DNA of 33,661 bases, from the NCBI GenBank assembly GCA_017469335.1, contig JAFUGP010000091.1, forward strand, positions 1 through 33,661, given 5' to 3'. Position numbers and translations under genes: made by a program. Below, one piece after another: positions 24,122-31,708 of this stretch. The DNA comes from Succinivibrio sp. (GTDB lineage Bacteria; Pseudomonadota; Gammaproteobacteria; Enterobacterales; Succinivibrionaceae). Below the pieces are notes generated by a model, which saw nothing but the letters and a program-made list of their open reading frames with translations, was not told the DNA's origin and searched no databases. Positions within the stretch are counted from its first letter, which is position 1. Each line of letters opens with the position of its first letter.

Positions 24122-25543
24122 TTAGTTTATGAGCTCGGCGAGTGTGCGAGAGCGATCTAAGGATTTAATGGTCAGACCGGCCGCGTTTAACTCGACTACC
24201 TGCCCTGCTCCATTTAAGGCGCACAGCTGGTCGTCGGTCTGCGCCTGCAGGTGAGGCAGATAGGTATAGTCCTGCTGACCGTCGGAGAGAATCAGCAAGG
24301 GCAAATCATAGAGGCTCGCGTAAGTGGCGAGGGGTGCGTTTTCTGTCATGACAGAATCAGGCTCAGGTATGGGAGTGGGTGCCGCGGGACTCACGGCACA
24401 GTCATGAGGCTTAAAAGAAGCGGACTCAGGCTGTACTGGATTTTCTGTCGTGACAGAAAAATCTACGGCGCCCTGCCCTACTCCCTGCTCTGTTGTGGTG
24501 GCCGTGGTAGCTGGTGCGTCAGCATCTCGGGCAAGGTTCTGCTCAAGGTCCGGTTGGGACTGTGCGCTCTGCAGGTCGTGGTCGTTTTGTTCGCCCGCTA
24601 TTCCCTGCTCACCTGGTGGGGGTGAGGCGGGATTTTCTGTCGTGACAGAAAAATTGGTGTCGTTATGCCCAGCCTCGTTGGTTGCAGCGGCAGGATCGGA
24701 AGTGGCGCCCTGCCCTGCCGGTGAGCTTTGTCCTGCGGATTTGACCTGCGCGGCGGAAGGGGCCGGAGTTTCCTCGGGCTTAGGGACGGCAGACTCCAGC
24801 GTGCCGGGGTTTTCTGTCGTGACAGAATTTTGCGGCTGCTTTAAAGAGGCACTGAAGTTATTGATGGCTGTGCGGGTGAGTATATAGTTCTCATCCTGGG
24901 GATCGGCAGGGAGCGCGTTCAGGAAGTGGCGCACCTGCTCTTCATGCTCGGGCAGCAAGGTTAAAAGATCGGCAAAGGGCCGCATGGAGACAAAATGGTC
25001 GGCGGCCTGGCGCAGGAAATCCGGAGCATCGGCCCAGCGGGTAAAGAGGTAGACCACGCTTTTGTTAAGGCCAAGCTTTTGGGAGATGTCCTCCACTGAG
25101 ATCCCCTGCTGGCTAAGACGCGTTATGAACTCGGCCTTCTCATGAAACTTGAGCGAGGAGCGGCGTTCGTTCTCTAAGTACTGCACAAAGGGCAGCTCGG
25201 AGTCCCGGTATGTTTCGCGGATCAGGCAGGTGATGCGCTGGCGCTTTAAGAGCTGGTGAGCTCGGAAGCGCTGCTCACCGCTCACTATCAAATAGCGGTT
25301 GTGGTTATGAGGATCAGGCCGCACTATGATGGGCTGGATGAGGCCGAAGGTCTCAATGCTCTTGGCGATCCCCTCAATTACCTCAGGATCAAAATGGCGA
25401 CGCGGCTGCGAGGGATCGCCGCTTATTTGTTCCAGGCTGAGCTCACAGGTGGTCTCCCCCGCATCCAGGACACTGGCCTGCTGATCGAAATTGTTTACGA
25501 AGGCAGCCATTGAGTCTAATGTGCTCTGGTCAAAGTTTTTCAT
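24122..25543 (-). CDS. parB: ParB-family partition protein with four embedded palindromes
   Basis: A 473-residue centromere-binding partition protein. Residues 35-130 form the ParB N-terminal CTPase domain: PSQPRRHFD, FGLIQPIIVRP and GEQRFRAHQLL (89-99, the GERRxRA box) and YLENERRSSL. Residues 146-170 (ISVEDISQKLGLNKSVVYLF) are the helix-turn-helix. Residues 235-405 are a long linker rich in P, A, Q, E and T, carrying four copies of S-V-(T/M)-T-E-N at about 240, 299, 363 and 397, each encoded by the 20-bp DNA palindrome. The C-terminal 65 residues are again ordered-looking and may dimerise. ATG at 25543 has GAGGAG 8 bases upstream. The gene is separated from parA by one unknown gene. Confidence 0.9.
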   Translation of the reverse strand: MKNFDQSTLDSMAAFVNNFDQQASVLDAGETTCELSLEQISGDPSQPRRHFDPEVIEGIAKSIETFGLIQPIIVRPDPHNHNRYLIVSGEQRFRAHQLLKRQRITCLIRETYRDSELPFVQYLENERRSSLKFHEKAEFITRLSQQGISVEDISQKLGLNKSVVYLFTRWADAPDFLRQAADHFVSMRPFADLLTLLPEHEEQVRHFLNALPADPQDENYILTRTAINNFSASLKQPQNSVTTENPGTLESAVPKPEETPAPSAAQVKSAGQSSPAGQGATSDPAAATNEAGHNDTNFSVTTENPASPPPGEQGIAGEQNDHDLQSAQSQPDLEQNLARDADAPATTATTTEQGVGQGAVDFSVTTENPVQPESASFKPHDCAVSPAAPTPIPEPDSVMTENAPLATYASLYDLPLLILSDGQQDYTYLPHLQAQTDDQLCALNGAGQVVELNAAGLTIKSLDRSRTLAELIN

Positions 25544-25567
25544 GTTCTAAATCTCCTCAAATAATGG

Positions 25568-26275
25568 CTAGGCAGCTAAGGCTCTGAAGGAATGCTCCAT
25601 GCCTACGGCAAAAGAGATCCCCAGGGTGCTCAACTCCCGTGCCGCGGCTGAGGTAGCGGCAGGGTTAGAGCCGGAGCGGTACTCCGCGCTGTTGGCCGTA
25701 GGGGAAGCTGCTTGAAGGGCTCGCTTAAGGCGGATAAGGCCGCGGCGCTCTAAGGCCTTCAAGGAGTTCAACAGGATGCCGGCGCTCAGGTTACAGGTGG
25801 CGCAGAGCTCCTGCAGATCTTCACCGAACACCAAAAAGACGCCGCGCTTGCCTGCATAGTTACGCTCTGCTACATGTAAAAGCAGGCTGAACACCACGAT
25901 CTCACGCATCGCGGTTAAGGGCGGTTTGCGCAACAGCGGGCGAACCAGACAAATGGGCTCGCCCTGCAGTAAGTCCCGGTCCAGCTCCACTAAATGAGTG
26001 TCCTCATCTCGATGGTGACTTACTACCTGTGAGGCGATAAGTAAGCTGAGCTGCGAACGTACCTGCGCGGGCTTAAGCAGCTTATGGCTGCGGGAGGCCA
26101 GCTCGGTGTGGGTAGAAAAGTAAGTGACCGCGTTGGCGCTCTGGCTGGGCTCCTGAGAGTGAAGGCGATCTTTAGTGGCTCGCTCGGTTAAGAGTGAGAG
26201 TAAGGGCAGCATGTCAGGAGAGAGACCGCAGCTTAATTGGGCTGGGTACAAGGTGCCTATTTTTTGTAAATTCAT
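25568..26275 (-). CDS. Unknown protein with winged-helix-like segment, between parA and parB
   Basis: A 235-residue ORF 12 bases after the parA stop, with GAGGAG 10 bases before its ATG, and 24 bases before parB, so it is part of the par operon. I do not recognise a named family. LQELCATCNLSAGILLNSLK followed by ALERRGLIRLKRAL (about 160-195) has the pattern of a winged helix-turn-helix. MREIVVFSLLLHVAERNY before it is a helical stretch seen in DNA-binding replication proteins. A regulator or replication accessory protein is a reasonable guess. An ORF between parA and parB is unusual. Confidence 0.72.
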   Translation of the reverse strand: MNLQKIGTLYPAQLSCGLSPDMLPLLSLLTERATKDRLHSQEPSQSANAVTYFSTHTELASRSHKLLKPAQVRSQLSLLIASQVVSHHRDEDTHLVELDRDLLQGEPICLVRPLLRKPPLTAMREIVVFSLLLHVAERNYAGKRGVFLVFGEDLQELCATCNLSAGILLNSLKALERRGLIRLKRALQAASPTANSAEYRSGSNPAATSAAARELSTLGISFAVGMEHSFRALAA

Positions 26276-26287
26276 GATGAGTGCTCC

Positions 26288-27526
26288 TCAGGCGGCACAG
26301 CCGAGTTTTTCTGTCATGACAGAAAATTTCGCCGGATCGGTTACCAGGGTGACGAAATCCCGCAGGGCCAGCTGAGTGCGCAAAACTCTGAGATCCTGGA
26401 TCTGCGCGGGGCTTATGCCGGGTAAGACCGCCGGGTTATCGCTGAGCAGGAACTGCCGCAGCATGAGGTAAGCGGCCTTACTGTAGAGCTGCTGCAGGGT
26501 GGCGCCTAACTGCGGGGAGTTTTGCAGAGCGCGCCGGATGAGAGCTTGCTCTGACGTGGCGTCTTTTTCTGTCGTGACAGAAAATGCTGCAGCGCCCTGC
26601 CCTGCTTTGGTATAGGCGTCTAAACGGGAGGGAAAGTCCAAGCGCTCATAGACTGTAAAGGCCAGACGCTTGAACTCGGACCAGGCCTGCTGTACTCCAG
26701 AGACACACCAGATGGGAAGGCTGAAGCCCTGGGCTTCCCTGAAGGCCGCGTGATCTTTTAACAGACAGAAAAAGTCTTTGGGCTCTAAGAGGGGTACGCC
26801 CTGCTCATCGCGCTTTAAGCGTGCCGCGCCCTGCCCGGAGCCTTCTAAGATTGGGAGATCGGCTTTGCCCTTTAAGAACAGGCGCCCTACTTTCTTGATG
26901 AGCTGTTCAAAGTAGAGCTTTTGGATGGAGGTGGTATCCACCTTATTGGGTAACAGACCCAAAAAGCCGTGGCGCAGATGAGGGTTTCTTATAGCAACGC
27001 CGTTGATGCGTTCTAATAGATTGACGATGCCATCTATAGATTCCCGCGCAAACTCAATTGGTGAGAGGAGATGAGTGCAGAATAACAGGCCCAAATTGGC
27101 GCGGATATCAGGTGAGGGATTGGTATCCAAAATGCACAGGTCAAAATGCGGGTAAAGTGCTGCTAAGGCCTGAGTGAAATTTTGTTTCAGGGTGATTAAG
27201 TTATTGGCCGAAGCGCGCTCTAATTCGGCAAGGTTAGGATCGGCCGCGACGAGAGTCAGACCTGCCTCGCGGTTGGAACAGTCTTTTAGCAGGGCCTGCT
27301 GAATATCGAGGGTACGGGCGAAGAGCTCGGAGGCAGTAAACTGTAAGGTGTGGGTGGTGAAATAAGGATTGGTGCCCTGTAGGATCTTTGTGGCGTTAGC
27401 CTGTTGGTCGAGATCGATGAACAACACGCGCAGGCCGCACTTTTTGTAGATGTACAGCGCGATCTGCGTGGCAAGCAGAGTCTTGCCTACCCCACCCTTC
27501 TCATTGGCGATACATAAGGTCTTCAT
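26288..27526 (-). CDS. parA: ParA-family partition ATPase
   Basis: A 412-residue deviant-Walker ATPase that moves plasmid-ParB complexes over the nucleoid. NEKGGVGKT (8-16) is the Walker A box with signature lysine, LRVLFIDLDQQANAT is Walker A-prime and FDLCILDTNPSPD is Walker B. The start at 27526 is preferred (GGAG 8 bases upstream); a frame from 27565 adds 13 unrelated residues. It is longer than usual: after about residue 300 come FSVTTEKDATSEQ and, at the very C-terminus, FSVMTEKLGCAA, each encoded by a copy of the palindrome (26565-26584 and 26307-26326). No N-terminal helix-turn-helix is seen, so it is type Ib-like in form but has a true ParB partner. Confidence 0.9.
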   Translation of the reverse strand: MKTLCIANEKGGVGKTLLATQIALYIYKKCGLRVLFIDLDQQANATKILQGTNPYFTTHTLQFTASELFARTLDIQQALLKDCSNREAGLTLVAADPNLAELERASANNLITLKQNFTQALAALYPHFDLCILDTNPSPDIRANLGLLFCTHLLSPIEFARESIDGIVNLLERINGVAIRNPHLRHGFLGLLPNKVDTTSIQKLYFEQLIKKVGRLFLKGKADLPILEGSGQGAARLKRDEQGVPLLEPKDFFCLLKDHAAFREAQGFSLPIWCVSGVQQAWSEFKRLAFTVYERLDFPSRLDAYTKAGQGAAAFSVTTEKDATSEQALIRRALQNSPQLGATLQQLYSKAAYLMLRQFLLSDNPAVLPGISPAQIQDLRVLRTQLALRDFVTLVTDPAKFSVMTEKLGCAA

Positions 27527-28029
27527 AATAAAACTCCTTTTGGTAATGGATGAATAAACAGTCACCGGTCAAATCGGTGGTCGTCGTTGCGGACGGCCGG
27601 TGCATGATAAGCGACGATTTTTGAAAATCAGGGAGCTTTCCTTCAGCATCGGATCGGTGATCTGAATAATTGTTTGATTTTTATAGCCGGAAATTTTTAA
27701 AAAATTTTTTGATGGCATCTTTGCGTGGGCTAAATCGGGGTGAAAGGCCCTGAATAAGGACCTAGGTTTTCTGTCATGACAGAAAAACCGAGAGGTATTC
27801 GATGAGGAGAAAATGCGAGTGACTACTGCGGTCTGGTGAGTTGGATTACTTGCTCGATGGAGTTTTTGTGATTATTTATTGATAGAAATTGAGTAAATAT
27901 GCCATAAAAGTGAATTTTTAGTGCTAATAATGTCAATAAATTGATGATAAGCAATAAAAGGCAATAAAAACTGATAAAAAATGTAGGAAAGGCACTTGTC
28001 TTTTGACTTTGGATGGTTTTTAATAAAAG

Positions 28030-28106
28030 GGCTGAGTGCGACAGGAGATTGGTATGCTGAATAAATCTCTAGATCCCTTCAGGAATGGAAGTGCGCGCAC
28101 TCAGCC
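28030..28106 (+). repeat. Long-range 11-bp inverted repeat enclosing a mini-ORF
   Basis: GGCTGAGTGCG (28030-28040) and CGCACTCAGCC (28096-28106) are perfectly complementary and enclose a ribosome binding site and a 19-codon ORF. A transcript would form a closed stem around the mini-ORF. Confidence 0.6.
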
Positions 28107-28113
28107 TCTGTAA
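28054..28113 (+). CDS. Possible 19-residue leader peptide upstream of second parA
   Basis: ATG at 28054 with AGGAG 7 bases upstream; the reading MLNKSLDPFRNGSARTQPL ends at TAA 28111-28113. It lies within the 11-bp inverted repeat and directly before a hairpin and T-run. It could be a leader peptide for attenuation, or chance. Confidence 0.35.
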   Translation: MLNKSLDPFRNGSARTQPL

Positions 28114-28155
28114 CGGCCTTTGTGCCGTATTTTTTATTCAGCAATACGGATTATT
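28112..28155 (+). promoter_or_regulatory. Attenuator-like alternative hairpins before second parA
   Basis: ACGGC/GCCGT (28113-28128) followed by ATTTTTTA looks like an intrinsic terminator. The overlapping pair CCGTATT/AATACGG, with the T-run in its loop, would compete with it. Mutually exclusive stems of this kind are typical of attenuation. The second parA starts about 50 bases later. Confidence 0.4.
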
Positions 28156-28199
28156 ATTAATTAATCCAAATTTTTATTCATAAAAATGGGTTCTTATCT

Positions 28200-28841
28200 A
28201 TGATTATCACTGTCGCGAGCACTAAAGGCGGCGTCGGCAAGACTACTGTCGCCGTGCAATTGTCTACTTACCTTAAAGCGGTTAAAAAAGAAGATGTGTG
28301 GCTGGTAGATGGCGATGAGCAGCGCACTGCGCTCAAGGCCATCACTATGCGTCAGCAAAATGGTGGTGACAGCCTGCCCTGTTCTTCCTACTTCACCGGC
28401 CGGGAGATGGCCGATCAGCTCAAGGCTCAGCAGGAGAAATGGAAATACATCATCGTGGACGTAGGCGGCCGCGACTCCGGTACGTTGCGTGCCGCGCTGT
28501 TGCGCAGCGATCTGGTGCTTATCCCTATCCCCCCGCGCAGCTTTGAGTTCTGGGCAATTGGGGACATCGTCAAGATCATCAATGAGGCGCGTGCTACCTT
28601 CGATGATTTCAAAGCCCGCGTGTGCACTTTCCTGAATCTGGCTGAGGCTCAGGGCAGCGATAATTCTGATGCCGCCGAGCAGCTCAATAATATCGCAGGC
28701 TTGGAGTTTATAGACGCGACTATCCGCAAGCGTAAGGCGATCACCGTGGCCAGCTCTTTTGGGCAATCCGTATTTGAGATGAAGCCTCGTGACAAAAAGG
28801 CATGCGATGAATTCGAGAATTTATTTTCACGCATTATCTAA
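28200..28841 (+). CDS. Second ParA/ParF-like ATPase
   Basis: A 213-residue small ParA with STKGGVGKTT (7-16), the Walker A-prime WLVDGDEQRTA and the Walker B IIVDVGGRDSG. It has no N-terminal DNA-binding extension, so it resembles the short ParF/type Ib class that works with ribbon-helix-helix partners such as ParG. It lies divergent to the first parA, on the opposite strand, and has a different palindrome family around it (28170-28187 immediately upstream, 28925-28942 downstream). Its likely partner, the RHH protein at 29949, is 1.1 kb downstream rather than adjacent. No strong ribosome binding site precedes the ATG. Confidence 0.87.
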   Translation: MIITVASTKGGVGKTTVAVQLSTYLKAVKKEDVWLVDGDEQRTALKAITMRQQNGGDSLPCSSYFTGREMADQLKAQQEKWKYIIVDVGGRDSGTLRAALLRSDLVLIPIPPRSFEFWAIGDIVKIINEARATFDDFKARVCTFLNLAEAQGSDNSDAAEQLNNIAGLEFIDATIRKRKAITVASSFGQSVFEMKPRDKKACDEFENLFSRII

Positions 28842-28853
28842 CGCTAATGCGTG
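28828..28853 (+). terminator. Intrinsic terminator of second parA
   Basis: CACGCATTA and TAATGCGTG form a perfect 9-bp stem with an eight-base loop, followed by ATTTTAATTT. The stem overlaps the parA stop codon, so the gene probably ends its own transcript. Confidence 0.7.
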
Positions 28854-29497
28854 ATTTTAATTTGTAAAAATTGATTGACTATGGCTAATTAATGATTCTA
28901 TTAGGTAGATGTCGTTAATTAGTCATTTTTATTAATAAAAATTACATAAAAACTTATATCACTTCTTTGAATGCTATTGAAGCAATTAATTTTGTAGTTG
29001 AGGTTATGGCCTGCTTTAATAATGTTGACCATAGCTTCTGCCTGTGGGAGCAAGGCTCGGCATAATGGCTTATGAGGGCCTAAAAAGACTGGAGCTTAAC
29101 AGGGTACTGAGAGTGGTGTTAGTTAGCGCCATGCCCTACTATCAGCCCGCCTTAATACAGACATTAAGGAAAGAGGTATAGGTGATCAGTTATTGGTACT
29201 TATTAATTTGTATAGGTAAGTATCAATAAGTGCTCATTTATATCAATAAAAACACTCAAAAACAGCTAACGTAGTTTTTGGATACTATTTGCTCGGTAGT
29301 CTTGACTTTTGATTGGTTGGGTTATGCGACCGACACAGTGATGAGATGACCATGCTACTGCATAATTGGCAAGTTTAGGTCTAGTGGCCTGTGGGAGCTA
29401 GCACTGTCTTATGGTTTATGAGAGCTTAAATTTGAGTGGTACTAATCAGGGTAACATGAGTGGTGTTAATGGATAGCGCCCTACCCTCTTAAAAAAT

Positions 29498-29524
29498 CGC
29501 TTATTAACACGAGTGTTAATGAGC
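29498..29524. repeat. Inverted repeat, copy 1
   Basis: CGCTTATTAACAC and GTGTTAATGAGCG, 13-bp arms with one G-T mismatch position and a two-base centre (GA). The same arms return at 29757-29784. It may be an operator for the RHH protein encoded downstream. Confidence 0.6.
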
Positions 29525-29756
29525 GTATTCAGGATTTGGTTTGCTTGAGTAATAAAAGGTTTTTATTGATATAAATTGGCAGAAATAGCTAAAAATTAGT
29601 ATTTGACGCTTAGTATTAAATTGATAGCTATGCGCTGAAGCTGCGCAACAGCGCATTAGGAGATGGCGCAGTCAGTCAATTATAGTTTGTTATGACTTAG
29701 GCCTAGAGTGCTAAATAGTTTGTGCTGGCGTCAATAATAGTTTGTTATGGATCTAG

Positions 29757-29784
29757 CGCTCATTAACACAAGCGTTAATGAGCG
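29757..29784. repeat. Inverted repeat, copy 2
   Basis: CGCTCATTAAC and GTTAATGAGCG, perfect 11-bp arms around ACAAGC, related to copy 1 at 29498. It lies 165 bases upstream of the RHH gene. Confidence 0.6.
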
Positions 29785-29948
29785 GGATTAAACCTCATGA
29801 GAGCTTATTTCTGGTCAGTGGAAGATTTTTAGTGATTTTTATTTATAAAAATGAGCTAATATGCAAACATATTGTTAATTAACCTATAAATAGTAATAAA
29901 TCTCCTGCCGCGCGGCTTGAGCAAGGTAGGTGTATGTGGAGAAAAAAT

Positions 29949-30260
29949 ATGAGTACGCCTAAAAAGAAGCAACAGTTCGCCAGTCCAGATGTGGATGCCA
30001 TGGAGTCGCAGTTCATCGGTGAAGCGCCGACAGAAGCGAAAACACGCAAAGGCAATGGCGGTGGTCGCCCAAAGATTGATGGCCGCCTGAATGTGTCTTT
30101 TGCTTATACCAAGAAAAACCTGGAAGTCTTAGACCGCATGGCTGATAAATTGGGGATGACGCGCACTGCCTTCATCACCGCGGCGATAGCTGAGTATATG
30201 GTGAAACAGAAAGACGTGGCTGAACTGCTCAATATGCCGGGCAAGTCGTCAGGGGAGTAA
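29949..30260 (+). CDS. Ribbon-helix-helix protein, ParG/CopG-like
   Basis: A 103-residue basic protein. The first 45 residues are polar and flexible (STPKKKQQF..., KTRKGNGGGRPK), like the mobile N-tail of ParG, and the remainder (LNVSFAYTKKNLEVLDRMAD followed by KLGMTRTAFITAAIAEYM) is a ribbon-helix-helix fold. The start at 29949 has GGAG 7 bases upstream; an ATG at 29934 adds five residues but has a poorer site. With the second ParA on the same strand it probably forms a ParF/ParG-type partition or autoregulation pair, although the 1.1-kb gap is unusual. Confidence 0.78.
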   Translation: MSTPKKKQQFASPDVDAMESQFIGEAPTEAKTRKGNGGGRPKIDGRLNVSFAYTKKNLEVLDRMADKLGMTRTAFITAAIAEYMVKQKDVAELLNMPGKSSGE

Positions 30261-30985
30261 CCCGAAAGTTTCCCACTGATCTGCTCTTAAGGTGGGGGAT
30301 CGTGATAAGAATGCGGGTTGGCTCGTTCTTAGAGCTATGAATGGAACTACGACTGAAAATGAGTAATGGGAAGTTTCAGTTGATAGATACAGGTTGATAC
30401 TCATATTAATTGATAGGAATGGACTAATAACGATTAAAACAACAATACATAGCTGCAAATTTCACAATGTGACTGTCTAATGTTAGACAGACTTAGGTAA
30501 TGAATTAGAGATCTCGCCTCAAAGAGCTAAGTGGTATTTGAGTCGAGTTTTTATTGATAAAAATTAATATTAAGCACTAAAAACAAATTTTAGTGCTTAA
30601 TAATTTACCAAAAACAACCACAGTGCTGCCGTAGATTCACTAGAGAGCGCGCTGCATTTCTTATCTCGTGGAGTTTAGTCCTGCTGTCTCCTTCATCAGT
30701 TTCATTCTGGCGTTCGCAAGTCTTTGTACTCATCAACGGGCAGTCTTTTCGGTTCTGTGATTGCACCAAGGCACGTTAAAGGTTTTGGTGCAATTTTTAT
30801 TAATAGTTATGCGGTAGAAACTGGTTTTTACCGCTAATAACCTAAATATTGCTGCTATGTGGTGAAGGCAGGTGGCAAATGGGGTGGGGAAAGGGTGATT
30901 TTTATAAATGTGATTAATATCAAAGAAATGTGATGGGGGGGGTAAAATGAATTTAGTTTCATTTTTCTTATAAGGAGAACTATAT
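30261..30985. other. Non-coding stretch after the RHH gene
   Basis: No supported gene in 725 bases. CTGTCTAA/TTAGACAG (30473-30490) is a perfect 8-bp hairpin; the palindrome plus stem-loop element lies at 30547-30598. The end carries a G8 tract (30935-30942) directly before TAAAAT (30943-30948), a possible -10 element for the gene at 30986. Confidence 0.5.
30935..30942 (+). repeat. G8 tract abutting a possible -10 element
   Basis: Eight Gs directly upstream of TAAAAT, 38 bases before the ATG at 30986. In a promoter spacer, changes in tract length could tune transcription. I do not see a good -35 element. Confidence 0.7.
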
Positions 30986-31195
30986 ATGGCGATTGTTTTT
31001 GCGGAAATTAAAGATTATCACATTGAGGCCCGTGACGATAAGGGCAAACTCATTGTAGTTCGTGGTTATTATAATCCTGATGATGGTTGGGTGGTATCTG
31101 CTGCAGGGGATAAAATAACTGCAACAAGTACAAAAAAGAGGTTGATGCAGGTGTTCGATGAAAAAGGATACCTCATAACAACAAAGCCATTGTAG
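30986..31195 (+). CDS. Small unknown protein (69 residues)
   Basis: ATG at 30986 with AAGGAG 9-10 bases upstream, so translation is likely. The protein is mixed alpha/beta in appearance (HIEARDDKGKLIVVRGYYNP, then DDGWVVSAAGDKITATST) with no transmembrane segment or signal peptide. I recognise no family. It lies 47 bases before the next gene on the same strand and probably shares its transcript. Confidence 0.65.
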   Translation: MAIVFAEIKDYHIEARDDKGKLIVVRGYYNPDDGWVVSAAGDKITATSTKKRLMQVFDEKGYLITTKPL

Positions 31196-31242
31196 TTAAC
31201 TTATTACATATTCATACTACTTAAAGTAGTGGAAATATTATT

Positions 31243-31617
31243 ATGCCAAACAGTACCAAAGTACCTGAAGGCCTGAATCATAAGCCGGTTGTAACGGTCG
31301 ATTACGAGCAACTTGACGAGTATAAAGATGTCAAGTACCTGTCGTTGGGAAGAGCCACCTGGGACAATGAACACACTTTCTCCGCCAAGTGCTGGCGCCG
31401 CACTGACAATAATCGGTGGTCGCCGCAGTCCGAGGAAATATCCTTCAAGAGGCTACTGGATCTCACCATATTTCTGGTCTCGTTTATGAAGAGCGATCGG
31501 CAGTTCACTTCCTGGGATGTTCAGGATGAACAGAGTCTGGGGGCTTTGAAGAAGTACATAGACGACAACTCGACGGTGCTAAATCAGAAGCTCACTCAAC
31601 TCAAGCAGCTGCTCTGA
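31243..31617 (+). CDS. Conserved-looking unknown protein, DUF6530-like
   Basis: A 124-residue soluble protein. HKPVVTVDYEQLDEYKDVKY, LSLGRATWDN, SAKCWRRTDNNRWSPQSEEI and RLLDLTIFLV strongly recall the family I know as DUF6530, whose function is not established to my knowledge. This is from memory and not a search. No strong ribosome binding site precedes the ATG. A good hairpin terminator follows 36 bases after the stop. Confidence 0.65.
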   Translation: MPNSTKVPEGLNHKPVVTVDYEQLDEYKDVKYLSLGRATWDNEHTFSAKCWRRTDNNRWSPQSEEISFKRLLDLTIFLVSFMKSDRQFTSWDVQDEQSLGALKKYIDDNSTVLNQKLTQLKQLL

Positions 31618-31653
31618 GTGGCGGTTTGAGGTGCGCATTAGAACTTTCAGCAA

Positions 31654-31673
31654 AAGGCCGGGCAACCGGCCTT
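31654..31673 (+). terminator. Intrinsic terminator after the DUF6530-like gene
   Basis: AAGGCCGG and CCGGCCTT form a perfect 8-bp stem around a GCAA tetraloop, followed by AATTAT. It separates the two small genes from the ion channel gene. Confidence 0.65.
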
Positions 31674-31708
31674 AATTATGAGCAAGGCAAGGAAAGGCTA
31701 ATCAGAAC

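Larger units (their letters stand above)
22223..27786. repeat. Family of 20-bp palindromes TTTTCTGTCRTGACAGAAAA, candidate parS sites
   Basis: Full or near-full copies: 22223-22242 and 22655-22680 (mobC), 23786-23801 (unknown gene), 24341-24356, 24441-24460, 24633-24652 and 24812-24827 (parB), 26307-26326 and 26565-26584 (parA), and 27767-27786 (intergenic, upstream of parA). The core CTGTCRTGACAG is invariant apart from the centre (one copy reads CACG on the plus strand). Degenerate copies lie at 20477 and 20634. Density peaks in and around parAB, as expected of ParB-binding sites. Function is inferred from location. Confidence 0.85.
27527..28199. other. Divergent intergenic region between the two parA genes
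   Basis: Holds the last full copy of the 20-bp palindrome (27767-27786), A+T-rich sequence with TATAAA-like elements on the minus strand near 27682, several AATAAAA repeats (27950-27980), and the leader of the second parA (28030-28150). It probably contains promoters of both par systems. Confidence 0.55.
28842..29948. other. Repeat-rich non-coding region, candidate centromere of the second par system
   Basis: No gene in 1.1 kb. Present are a diverged direct repeat of about 100 bases (about 29021-29120 and 29388-29487; shared GCCTGTGGGAGC, TTATGAG and GTGGTGTTA...TAGCGCC), two copies of TAGTTTGTTATG (29683, 29738), two long hairpins (29498, 29757) and several ATTTTTATTnATAAAAAT palindromes. 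It lies between an ATPase gene and an RHH gene, so a partition site is plausible. Confidence 0.5.

Noticed and set aside
24251..24887. Two plus-strand ORFs opposite parB
   Set aside because: They are shadows of parB; the palindromes keep both strands open and produce S-V-V-T-E-like peptides on either strand.
22223..27786. CTGTCRTGACAG palindromes as LexA/SOS boxes
   Set aside because: LexA boxes of the CTGT-N8-ACAG form need eight central bases; here there are four. The copies lie inside genes and not at promoters.
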